Positions 19,142 to 26,157 of a DNA stretch of 64,000 nucleotides are shown here, piece by piece. The position numbers were made by a program, and so were the translations under genes. This DNA comes from Cellulophaga tyrosinoxydans (GTDB taxonomy: Bacteria > Bacteroidota > Bacteroidia > Flavobacteriales > Flavobacteriaceae): contig NZ_FWXO01000001.1 of the NCBI RefSeq assembly GCF_900176415.1, positions 1,236,053-1,300,052 on the forward strand, written 5' to 3'. Below the pieces are notes generated by a model, which did not search any database, was not told the DNA's origin, and saw only the letters and a list, made by a program, of their open reading frames with translations. Within the stretch, counting starts at the first letter, position 1, and each line of letters begins with the position of its first letter.

Positions 19142-19791
19142 TTAACTTTTGCATCTTCCATTTCTAGTTGTAGATGATCTAAATATAGTATTCCGTTTAG
19201 ATGATCTATCTCGTGTTGAAAAATTACTGCAGTAAAATCTTCTATTGTTTCGGTAGTGTGAGTACCATCCATTTTGTCATATTCAATTAAAATGGAGTAC
19301 GCTCTAGAATTTAATATTTCACTCCGATTAGGAATAGAAAGGCAACCTTCTTTGCGAGTTTGTTTTTTCTTGGAATACTCAATAATTCTTGGATTTAAAT
19401 AGACTTCAAAAGGTAAATCTTCTTTGTCGAAACGTTGTACCCAGATAATATTCTTTAACACCCCGACTTGTGGAGCTGCTATACCTACTCCAAGTGACAT
19501 GCTATCGCGAACGGTAGCAAATAAACGGTTTACAAATAGTTTCAATTCTGGATCATTAGGATTAACCTTTACTATTTCACTCTTTTTTCTAAGTAAAATG
19601 GAATCTAAAAGATTATTTATTTTATATACCCTCATGGGTTGTGTGCTATCACCATTTCTAATAAGAGCCAGTTGCTCTTTAGAAAAGTTGGATTTAGTTT
19701 TGGGTAATTTTAATGCTGTTTTCGAAGACTTACAACTAAGTAATAGAATAGAAGTTAAAAAGAGTAAATATAGAATACGATGTATTTTCAT
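19138..19791 (-). CDS. Peptide deformylase with a lipoprotein signal peptide
   Basis: The three deformylase motifs are intact: GVGIAAPQVG (near residue 102), EGCLSIP (near 149) and QHEIDHLNG (near 191), giving the Cys-His-His metal site and the catalytic Glu. Unlike the cytoplasmic enzyme, the protein begins with a lipobox signal peptide (YLLFLTSILLLSCKSSK, Cys near residue 20) and a 50-residue extension. It is predicted to be anchored in the envelope, where nascent formyl-Met is not the expected substrate. The usual def gene is expected elsewhere. The 217-residue length fits a deformylase plus signal region. Coupled to recX by a 4-base overlap. Confidence 0.88.
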   Translation of the reverse strand: MKIHRILYLLFLTSILLLSCKSSKTALKLPKTKSNFSKEQLALIRNGDSTQPMRVYKINNLLDSILLRKKSEIVKVNPNDPELKLFVNRLFATVRDSMSLGVGIAAPQVGVLKNIIWVQRFDKEDLPFEVYLNPRIIEYSKKKQTRKEGCLSIPNRSEILNSRAYSILIEYDKMDGTHTTETIEDFTAVIFQHEIDHLNGILYLDHLQLEMEDAKVN

Positions 19792-19841
19792 TAAGCTAAT
19801 AGATTTGTTGCTAATATACTAAAACCAAATAAGCGTAAACA

Positions 19842-19877
19842 AAAAAAGCGACCCTCGAGAAAGGGTCGCTTTTTTTA
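19842..19877 (-). terminator. Terminator of the RNase G gene
   Basis: Stem AGCGACCCT / AGGGTCGCT with a 6-base loop, flanked by A and T tracts. It lies at the 3' end of the minus-strand rng gene, just overlapping its last codon, and upstream of the deformylase gene on the same strand. Confidence 0.85.
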
Positions 19878-21434
19878 GTATATGGTTTTACCGTCTTTGT
19901 TTTTAAAACGATATTCTAGATACGTGTACGCATCTCTGGGTTGTATTTTAATCCATTTTTTATATTCTAAGAACCACTTAGAACGTATTGATGGAAAACC
20001 TTTTGTAAGGTAGGCTGCGATAAATGGATGAATGTTTAATGTAATACCATTATCCTTTGCTGGTCCGTTTAAAAGTTTTTCTAGATCAGCATTTATTTTA
20101 TCAATTAAAACAATAGGAGCTTCTACTTCCTGGCCTTTTTGGTTAGGATCTTCTTCTGTTGTTTTAATATTCATTTCGGGCCTAACCCTTTGTCTTGTAA
20201 TTTGTATAAGTCCAAACTTACTAGGAGGCAAAATCTTATGTTTTGCACGATCATCTTTCATTTCATCTCTCAGATGGTCAAATAGTTTTCTTCTATTTTC
20301 TCCTTTGGTCATATCTATAAAATCCACAACAATAATTCCACCCATATCACGAAGACGCAATTGTCTTGCAATTTCAGAGGCGGCCAATAGGTTTACCTCT
20401 AATGCGGTATCTTCTTGGTTTTTTGCTTTGTTGGATCTGTTTCCACTGTTTACGTCTACAACATGTAGCGCTTCAGTATGCTCAATGATTAGATAAGCAC
20501 CTTTGCTCATTGCCGCTGTGCGACCAAATGAAGTTTTTATTTGGCGTTCTATTCCGAATTTTTCAAAAATAGGAACGGAATTGTCACTATACAATTTAAC
20601 AATAGATTCTTTTTCTGGGGCAATTTCTGCCACATAATCTTTTACTTGCTCGTACAGCGCCTCATCATCAACATGAATCCCTGTGAAAGAATCATTAAAA
20701 ACATCTCTTAATATAGAGGATGCTCTGTTTAGTTCAACTAAAACTTTAGATGGGTGCGGAGCTTTGTACAATTTTTTACACATTACTGACCATTTTGCCA
20801 GTAAGTTTTGTAGATCTTTGTCGAGTTCTGCGACTTTTTTGCCTTCTGCAACTGTTCTTATAATAACACCAAATCCTTTAGGTTTTATACTTTTTACAAG
20901 TCTTTTTAACCTTTCTTTTTCTTCTCCGCTTTCTATTTTCTGTGAAACAGAAACACGATCAGAAAAAGGCACCATAACTAAGTAACGCCCAGCAATAGAT
21001 AATTCTGAGCTAATTCTTGGTCCTTTGGTGGATATTGGTTCTTTAACAATTTGCACTAATAAAGATTGGTTTGCTTTTATTACATCAGCAATAGCACCAT
21101 CTTTATTGATGTCTTCTTCAAATGGAAAGTCTTTTAAAGAAAAATCTTTTAATTTTCCTGAGCTTACTTGTTTTATAAATTTTAACTGAGTAGATAGCTG
21201 TGGTCCTAAATCGTGGTAATGCAGAAAAGCATCTTTTTCATAACCCACGTTTACAAAGGCAGCATTTAATCCAGTAACTGGTTTTCTTACTTTGGCAATA
21301 AATATATCGCCAACAGAAAAATTATTACTGTCTTCTACTTTTTGTAGCTCTGTTAATTTTCCATCTTTTAATAAGGCAAAATCGACGGTATCGGAACTAG
21401 ATCTTACGATTAATTCTCTATTCACCTGAATCAA
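19875..21434 (-). CDS. rng: Ribonuclease E/G family endoribonuclease
   Basis: The 519-residue length fits RNase G rather than full RNase E. The N-terminal S1-like region reads VGDIFIAKVRKPVTGLNAAFVNVGYEKDAFLHYHDLG. The DNase I-like catalytic domain has VVDVNSGNRS and IIVVDFIDM, holding the two metal-binding Asp residues near 325 and 368. The family matures rRNA and starts mRNA decay. The conserved gene order in this phylum puts an HU gene upstream, as here. It has its own terminator. Confidence 0.95.
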   Translation of the reverse strand: MIQVNRELIVRSSSDTVDFALLKDGKLTELQKVEDSNNFSVGDIFIAKVRKPVTGLNAAFVNVGYEKDAFLHYHDLGPQLSTQLKFIKQVSSGKLKDFSLKDFPFEEDINKDGAIADVIKANQSLLVQIVKEPISTKGPRISSELSIAGRYLVMVPFSDRVSVSQKIESGEEKERLKRLVKSIKPKGFGVIIRTVAEGKKVAELDKDLQNLLAKWSVMCKKLYKAPHPSKVLVELNRASSILRDVFNDSFTGIHVDDEALYEQVKDYVAEIAPEKESIVKLYSDNSVPIFEKFGIERQIKTSFGRTAAMSKGAYLIIEHTEALHVVDVNSGNRSNKAKNQEDTALEVNLLAASEIARQLRLRDMGGIIVVDFIDMTKGENRRKLFDHLRDEMKDDRAKHKILPPSKFGLIQITRQRVRPEMNIKTTEEDPNQKGQEVEAPIVLIDKINADLEKLLNGPAKDNGITLNIHPFIAAYLTKGFPSIRSKWFLEYKKWIKIQPRDAYTYLEYRFKNKDGKTIY

Positions 21435-21568
21435 TTTTTATTCATTTGCTTAAAAATAACACTTAAGGGTGTTTAGCAAATAAATGATTAAACAATGTTT
21501 AATGCAGGATTTTGTTTGCCTGCTGAAATTCGCTTACAAATTTCGATGTCAATGAACGTACTAAAATG

Positions 21569-21597
21569 AAAAAGTAGTTGATACAACTACTTTTTCT
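21569..21597 (-). terminator. Terminator overlapping the stop codon of the 29-residue gene
   Basis: A 12-bp perfect stem (AAAAAGTAGTTG with CAACTACTTTTT, 3-base loop) has T-rich ends on both strands. The upper arm includes the stop codon (21587-21589) and last lysine codons of the small basic gene, so coding sequence and terminator share bases. Confidence 0.8.
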
Positions 21598-21676
21598 TGT
21601 GACGGTTAGCTCTTCTACGCTTCTTGCGCTTGTGTGTAGCTACCTTATGTCTTTTTCTTTTCTTACCACTTGGCAT
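21587..21676 (-). CDS. Tiny very basic ribosome-associated-type protein (COX24/AURKAIP1-like)
   Basis: A 29-residue product beginning MPSGKKRKRHKVATHKRK and ending RHKKK has about 60 percent Lys and Arg and no acidic residue. It resembles the short COX24/AURKAIP1-like proteins annotated in Bacteroidota and the small ribosomal protein of the bS22 kind; a ribosomal place is inferred from composition and family memory. It is in the conserved gap between rng and HU and is easily missed by length cut-offs. The stop lies in the arm of a strong terminator. Confidence 0.75.
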   Translation of the reverse strand: MPSGKKRKRHKVATHKRKKRRRANRHKKK

Positions 21677-21703
21677 AAAACTATACTTTTAAGATTAATA
21701 TTT

Positions 21704-21994
21704 TTATTTTACTTCAACGTTACTTTTAACACTTTCTACAAAAACCTTTGCAGGTTTGAAAGAAGGTATATTGTGAGCAGGAATTTTAATAGTAGTATTC
21801 TTAGAAATATTTCTACCTGTTTTTTCAGCTCTTGTTTTGATAATAAAACTACCAAAACCTCTTAAATATACATTGTCTCCATTTTCCAATGAATACTTCA
21901 CCTCTTCCATGAAAGATTCTACAGTTGCCTGCACATCTCCTTTTTCAATTCCCAGTTTTTCTGAGATTCTCGTTACAATATCCGCTTTCGTCAT
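21704..21994 (-). CDS. HU/IHF-family DNA-binding protein
   Basis: The 96-residue protein is a standard HU subunit: MTKADIVTRISEKLGI at the N terminus, the GFGSFIIKTRAEKTGRN beta-arm region with the DNA-contacting arm, and IPSFKPAKVFVESV at the C terminus. HU dimers bend and compact DNA. It is upstream of the tiny basic protein and RNase G on the same strand, and diverges from mutY. Confidence 0.94.
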   Translation of the reverse strand: MTKADIVTRISEKLGIEKGDVQATVESFMEEVKYSLENGDNVYLRGFGSFIIKTRAEKTGRNISKNTTIKIPAHNIPSFKPAKVFVESVKSNVEVK

Positions 21995-22031
21995 TTTATG
22001 TAATAGATTTATCTATGTTTTTTTCGGGTTG

Positions 22032-22039
22032 CAAATATA
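22032..22039 (-). promoter_or_regulatory. Putative -7 element of the HU gene promoter
   Basis: The minus strand reads TATATTTG, matching TAnnTTTG, 38 bases before the HU start. Confidence 0.5.
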
Positions 22040-22094
22040 TAAATTAAAATTCAATCTTCACCTTAAAGAACTTAATTTTAAGCATATAAACTAT

Positions 22095-22102
22095 TACTTT
22101 TG
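22095..22102 (+). promoter_or_regulatory. Putative -7 element of the mutY promoter
   Basis: TACTTTTG matches TAnnTTTG and ends 18 bases before the mutY ATG. Confidence 0.5.
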
Positions 22103-22120
22103 ATGCTTACTATTTTTTAA

Positions 22121-23164
22121 ATGAATTTTTCGAAAGAAATTCTTGTCTGGTATGCCCAAAATAAAAGGGATCTTCCGTGGAGAAACACCACGAATCCCTA
22201 CAACATTTGGTTGTCTGAAATTATGTTACAACAAACCAGAGTTGCTCAAGGTACACCTTATTATTTAAGTTTTGTAGAAAATTTCCCAACGGTTCATGAT
22301 CTCGCCAATGCAAATGAGGAACAAATATTAAAGCTATGGCAGGGGCTAGGGTATTATTCAAGAGCAAGAAATTTACATACGACTGCAAAAATTATAGCTA
22401 ATCAATACAAAGGCAAATTTCCGAATAGCTATAAAGAGCTGCTAAAATTAAAAGGTATAGGGGATTATACGGCTAGCGCCATTGCGTCTATAAGTTTTAA
22501 TATTCCAGAACCTGTGGTTGATGGTAATGTATATAGAGTGCTATCTCGTTTTTTTGGCATAGATATACCTATTAATAGTACAGAGGGTATAAATTACTTT
22601 AAAACACTGGCACATGAAGTTATGGATAGCGCCAATATTCGCGATTATAATCAAGGTATTATGGAGTTTGGGGCTATACAGTGCTCACCAAGAAATCCAG
22701 ATTGTGAAAAATGTCCGTTAAGCAGTGCTTGTGTTGCCTTGAAGAATAATCAGGTTAACGATTTGCCTGTCAAAATAAAAAAAACAACAGTAAAAAAGCG
22801 TTACTTTAACTACCTTGTTATTAAAGATAGAGAAGATAAAATTATTCTAGAACAGAGATTGGGTAAAGGAATTTGGCAAAATATGTATCAATTTCCGCTA
22901 ATAGAATCTGATAAGGATTTTAAACTAAAAGATACTGAGGTGCAGAAAAAACTAGAAAAATTTTCAAATGATGCTATAAGTTTTGAAATGTACTTGTATA
23001 ATAGTGAAAAAATCATCCATAAATTATCGCATCAACACCTATTTACCAGTTTTTGGATTATAGATTTTAACGGAAAATTAAATGATGGAATAGAAGTTTC
23101 GGAAATAGTAAAGTATCCTGTTCCAGTTTTAATTGCAGATTTTATTAAAACGTTTAATTTTTAG
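22121..23164 (+). CDS. mutY: A/G-specific adenine glycosylase
   Basis: MutY removes adenine opposite 8-oxoguanine. In 347 residues it shows the catalytic Glu in WLSEIMLQQTRV, the helix-hairpin-helix LKGIGDYTASAIASI, the catalytic Asp in VVDGNVYRVLSRFFG, and the 4Fe-4S cluster ligands as C-x6-C-x2-C-x5-C (CSPRNPDCEKCPLSSAC, near residues 190-206). The C-terminal third is the NUDIX-like 8-oxoG recognition domain. It starts the conserved mutY-ssb-gldE-gldD run. Confidence 0.96.
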   Translation: MNFSKEILVWYAQNKRDLPWRNTTNPYNIWLSEIMLQQTRVAQGTPYYLSFVENFPTVHDLANANEEQILKLWQGLGYYSRARNLHTTAKIIANQYKGKFPNSYKELLKLKGIGDYTASAIASISFNIPEPVVDGNVYRVLSRFFGIDIPINSTEGINYFKTLAHEVMDSANIRDYNQGIMEFGAIQCSPRNPDCEKCPLSSACVALKNNQVNDLPVKIKKTTVKKRYFNYLVIKDREDKIILEQRLGKGIWQNMYQFPLIESDKDFKLKDTEVQKKLEKFSNDAISFEMYLYNSEKIIHKLSHQHLFTSFWIIDFNGKLNDGIEVSEIVKYPVPVLIADFIKTFNF

Positions 23165-23172
23165 TATTTTTG
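23165..23172 (+). promoter_or_regulatory. Putative -7 element of the ssb promoter
   Basis: TATTTTTG directly follows the mutY stop codon and precedes the ssb ATG by 16 bases. A second match at 23179-23186 is closer to the ATG and less likely to give a leader. Confidence 0.4.
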
Positions 23173-23188
23173 ACAAAATATTTTTGAT

Positions 23189-23659
23189 ATGAGCGGTACA
23201 TTAAATAAGGTGATGTTAATAGGTCATCTAGGAGATGAAGTGAAGATTCACTATTTTGATGGTGGTAATTGTATTGCGCGTTTTCCTTTAGCAACTAACG
23301 AAACCTATACTAACAGACAAACAGGCGAAAAAGTTTCAAATACAGACTGGCATAATATTGTTATCAGAAACAAAGCTGCCGAAGTTTGTGAAAAATACCT
23401 AAGCAAGGGTGATAAGATTTATGTTGAAGGAAGATTAAAAAATAGACAATGGCAAGGTGAAGATGGACAAACAAGATATACTACTGAAGTTCATGTGCAA
23501 GATTTTACTTTTTTAACTACTAAAAAAGAAAGTGTTAGCAATGCTCAAAATAATCCAGCCAATAGCAATGCTCAAAATTCAAATTCAGCAACCACTGCTG
23601 CAAATGATTTGGCTTCTTATAATAATGATGCAGAACAAGATGATGATTTACCATTTTAA
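23189..23659 (+). CDS. ssb: Single-stranded DNA-binding protein
   Basis: SSB coats single-stranded DNA in replication and repair. The 156-residue protein has an N-terminal OB fold (LNKVMLIGHLGDEVKI, DWHNIVIRNKAAEVCEKYLSKGDKIYVEGRLKNRQW), a Asn-, Ser- and Ala-rich linker from about 112, and the acidic tail DDDLPF that recruits partner proteins. It sits between mutY and gldE, as in many flavobacteria. Confidence 0.96.
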   Translation: MSGTLNKVMLIGHLGDEVKIHYFDGGNCIARFPLATNETYTNRQTGEKVSNTDWHNIVIRNKAAEVCEKYLSKGDKIYVEGRLKNRQWQGEDGQTRYTTEVHVQDFTFLTTKKESVSNAQNNPANSNAQNSNSATTAANDLASYNNDAEQDDDLPF

Positions 23660-23681
23660 TATTAAACCTAAATTATAACTT

Positions 23682-25010
23682 TTGGATCCAGACCCCTTTA
23701 GGCTATTACTTAATGCTGTTGATTTTGATAGTGCCTTAGTGCTTAAACTAGTTACGCTTATAATTTTGCTGGTATTCTCCGCGCTTATTTCTGGTGCAGA
23801 AGTCGCTTTTTTTGGACTTTCGGCAACTGAAGTCAATGAAATAGATCAAGAAAAAACGAGTAAGGGTGGAATTATTGTAAAGCTTTTAGAACGACCTAAA
23901 AAGCTATTAGCTACTATATTAATTGGTAATAATGCCATAAATATTGGAATTGTACTATTGTTTAGTTCCATTGGTGATGTCATTTTTTCAACGATAACAT
24001 ATAAAATTTTAGGATTTATCTCCGTTCGTTTCTTACTAGAAGTTGTTGTTGTAACGTTTTTAATTTTAATGTTTGGTGAAATTTTACCTAAAGTTTATGC
24101 CAATAGAAATCAGAAAAGCTTTGCACATACTATGGCTTATCCTTTAAAGGTTTTAGATTTTTTATTTACACCTTTGAGCATGCCAATGCGCGCAGCAACA
24201 ATATATTTGCATAACAAGTTGGGCAAGCAAAAATCTAGTTTAAGTGTAGATCATTTATCCCAAGCGCTTGAGCTTACATCAGAGGGCGATACAACTAAAG
24301 AAGAGCAAAAAATATTAGAAGGGATTGTTTCTTTTGGAAACACAGACACTAAGCAAGTAATGCGACCTCGGATAGATATTTTTGCACTAAATTCAGAAAT
24401 GAAATTTCTAGAAGTGTTAGAAGAAATTAAGAAAAGAGGATATTCTAGAGTGCCTGTTTTTACCGATAATGTAGATAATGTTCAAGGTGTTTTGTATGTA
24501 AAAGATTTGCTACCTTATATAGATAGAAAAACTTTTAATTGGATGAGCCTAATTCGAGAACCTTATTTTGTGCCAGAAAATAAAAAGTTAGATGATTTAT
24601 TATTAGAATTTCAAGACAAAAAAAATCACCTTGCTGTAGTTGTAGATGAATATGGTGGCACATCAGGTATTGTAACTTTAGAAGATATTATCGAAGAAAT
24701 TGTTGGTGATATTAGTGATGAGTTTGATGATGAAGATTTGGTTTTTTCTAAATTAGATAACCACAATTATTTGTTCGACGGTAAAACTACACTAAAGGAT
24801 TTTTATCGTGTAATAAAATTGGACAATGAGGATGAGTTCGAAGAAAAGAAAGGGGAGTCCGAAACTATTGCTGGTTTTGTTTTAGAAATAGCAGGTAGTT
24901 TTCCGAAAAGAGGAGAAGTAGTATTATTTAAGGAGTATAAATTTATTGTTGAAAGTCTGGATAAAAAAAGACTTAAACAAATTAAAGTAACATTGCCAAA
25001 TGAAGATTAA
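23682..25010 (+). CDS. gldE: Gliding motility-associated protein GldE (CNNM/CBS/CorC)
   Basis: The 442-residue membrane protein has an N-terminal CNNM-type transmembrane domain (residues about 15-165), two CBS domains (about 215-340, with VMRPRIDIFAL and VVVDEYGGTSGIVTLEDIIEEIVGDISDEFDD), and a C-terminal CorC/HlyC domain. GldE is needed for gliding and type IX secretion in flavobacteria together with GldD. The start is TTG at 23682, as the first in-frame codon after ssb that fits. It overlaps gldD by 11 bases. Homologs outside the phylum are magnesium-transport related. Confidence 0.92.
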   Translation: MDPDPFRLLLNAVDFDSALVLKLVTLIILLVFSALISGAEVAFFGLSATEVNEIDQEKTSKGGIIVKLLERPKKLLATILIGNNAINIGIVLLFSSIGDVIFSTITYKILGFISVRFLLEVVVVTFLILMFGEILPKVYANRNQKSFAHTMAYPLKVLDFLFTPLSMPMRAATIYLHNKLGKQKSSLSVDHLSQALELTSEGDTTKEEQKILEGIVSFGNTDTKQVMRPRIDIFALNSEMKFLEVLEEIKKRGYSRVPVFTDNVDNVQGVLYVKDLLPYIDRKTFNWMSLIREPYFVPENKKLDDLLLEFQDKKNHLAVVVDEYGGTSGIVTLEDIIEEIVGDISDEFDDEDLVFSKLDNHNYLFDGKTTLKDFYRVIKLDNEDEFEEKKGESETIAGFVLEIAGSFPKRGEVVLFKEYKFIVESLDKKRLKQIKVTLPNED

Positions 25011-25563
25011 TAATAGTGTTATAGCCATATTGCTATTATTTTTATTGTCTGTTAGCTGTAAGGAAGAAGTGGTAATACCAAAGCCAAAGGCTATGCTCCG
25101 TTTGGAATATCCGATACCAACAGAAGCGCAATTAGAAACTAACAATTTTGTTTTTAATTATAATGAGCAGGCCAATCCAATTATCAAAAATCAAAATGCA
25201 GTAGTTTTGGATTACCCTAAAATGAAAGGTTCTATTTTTATTACGTATAAAAAAGTAGATGGCAACCTTAAAAAATTAATTACCGATGCAGAAAGACTTT
25301 CTATGGAACACATGAAGAAAGCCGATAATATAGAACATAGAGTTTTTATTAACGAGGATAATAAGGTCTATGGCACATATTTTCAGATTATAGGAGATGC
25401 TGCTTCTCAATCTCAGTTTTATGTAACAGATAGCATACAGAATTTTGTTACAGGCTCTGTTTATTTTTACACAAAACCTAATTACGATTCCATTTTGCCA
25501 GCTGCAGATTATTTGCAGAATGATATGCGGGCGATTATGGAAACATTACGTTGGAAAAACTAA
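25000..25563 (+). CDS. gldD: Gliding motility lipoprotein GldD
   Basis: The 187-residue protein has a lipoprotein signal peptide (IAILLLFLLSVSCKEE, Cys near residue 20) and the typical GldD beginning of the mature part (PKAMLRLEYPIPTEAQLETNNFVFNYN). GldD is an envelope lipoprotein required for gliding motility and type IX secretion. Its start overlaps gldE by 11 bases, so translation is coupled. Confidence 0.92.
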   Translation: MKINNSVIAILLLFLLSVSCKEEVVIPKPKAMLRLEYPIPTEAQLETNNFVFNYNEQANPIIKNQNAVVLDYPKMKGSIFITYKKVDGNLKKLITDAERLSMEHMKKADNIEHRVFINEDNKVYGTYFQIIGDAASQSQFYVTDSIQNFVTGSVYFYTKPNYDSILPAADYLQNDMRAIMETLRWKN

Positions 25564-25573
25564 ACCTCCAATT

Positions 25574-25990
25574 TTACTGTAAAATCGCTTCAGCATTCGA
25601 AATGCTAGAATTCATTTGATCACGTAGGGCCTTTACCTTAGCTTCTTCTTCATCTAAAAACTTTTGTTTTTCTGCGGATAAAGCTTTTCCGTTCATAATT
25701 TCTTCTCGGTCGAAACGATCCGAAAAACCCTTCATCCAATCAAACATGGCCTTATTGGCATCTTTTAAATCTTGACTAGCTTTTATGTAGGTTTCTGTAG
25801 AGTCTCCAGCCTGTATTTTTGCGTCTAACTGACTTATTAATTTGCTTATGCTACTCATTTTAGGCATAACTTCGTCATGTACCGCCATAACTTGTTGCAT
25901 TTGAGTCTGCGTCTGACTTTTTTCATTGTCTTTGCAAGAAAAAAATAGGACTGAAAATAATGAAACAGATAAGATTAAAAGTTTTTTCAT
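25574..25990 (-). CDS. Small lipoprotein of unknown function
   Basis: From ATG 25990 the product has 138 residues with a lipoprotein signal peptide (KKLLILSVSLFSVLFFSCKD). The remainder is helical and charged (QVMAVHDEVMPKMSSISKLISQLDAKIQ, then EEEAKVKALRDQMNSSISNAEAIL), with a coiled-coil look. Similar flavobacterial proteins carry the uninformative name viral A-type inclusion protein. An upstream ATG at 26023 would bury the signal peptide and is rejected. It is convergent with gldD, 10 bases away. Function unknown. Confidence 0.7.
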   Translation of the reverse strand: MKKLLILSVSLFSVLFFSCKDNEKSQTQTQMQQVMAVHDEVMPKMSSISKLISQLDAKIQAGDSTETYIKASQDLKDANKAMFDWMKGFSDRFDREEIMNGKALSAEKQKFLDEEEAKVKALRDQMNSSISNAEAILQ

Positions 25991-26099
25991 AATGCTCTTT
26001 TTTGGCTGATATAAAGATACCACAAGTTTTATTTTTACTCAAAAGCATTATGCTTTTTTAATCAATACGAAAATAAATTTTCGGGCATAAGAATAAAAA

Positions 26100-26138
26100 A
26101 AACTCCCAACCTTATTGCTAAGATTGGGAGTTTTTAAA
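26100..26138 (-). terminator. Terminator downstream of the M16 peptidase pair
   Basis: Stem AACTCCCAA / TTGGGAGTT with an inner CTTA/TAAG pairing, flanked by A and T tracts, just past the 3' end of the minus-strand peptidase genes. Confidence 0.82.
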
Positions 26139-26157
26139 CCTTTATTTAGGTGTCTAA

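Noticed and set aside
20032-20496. 154-codon open frame antisense to RNase G
   Set aside because: Fully inside rng on the other strand, with no recognisable motif.
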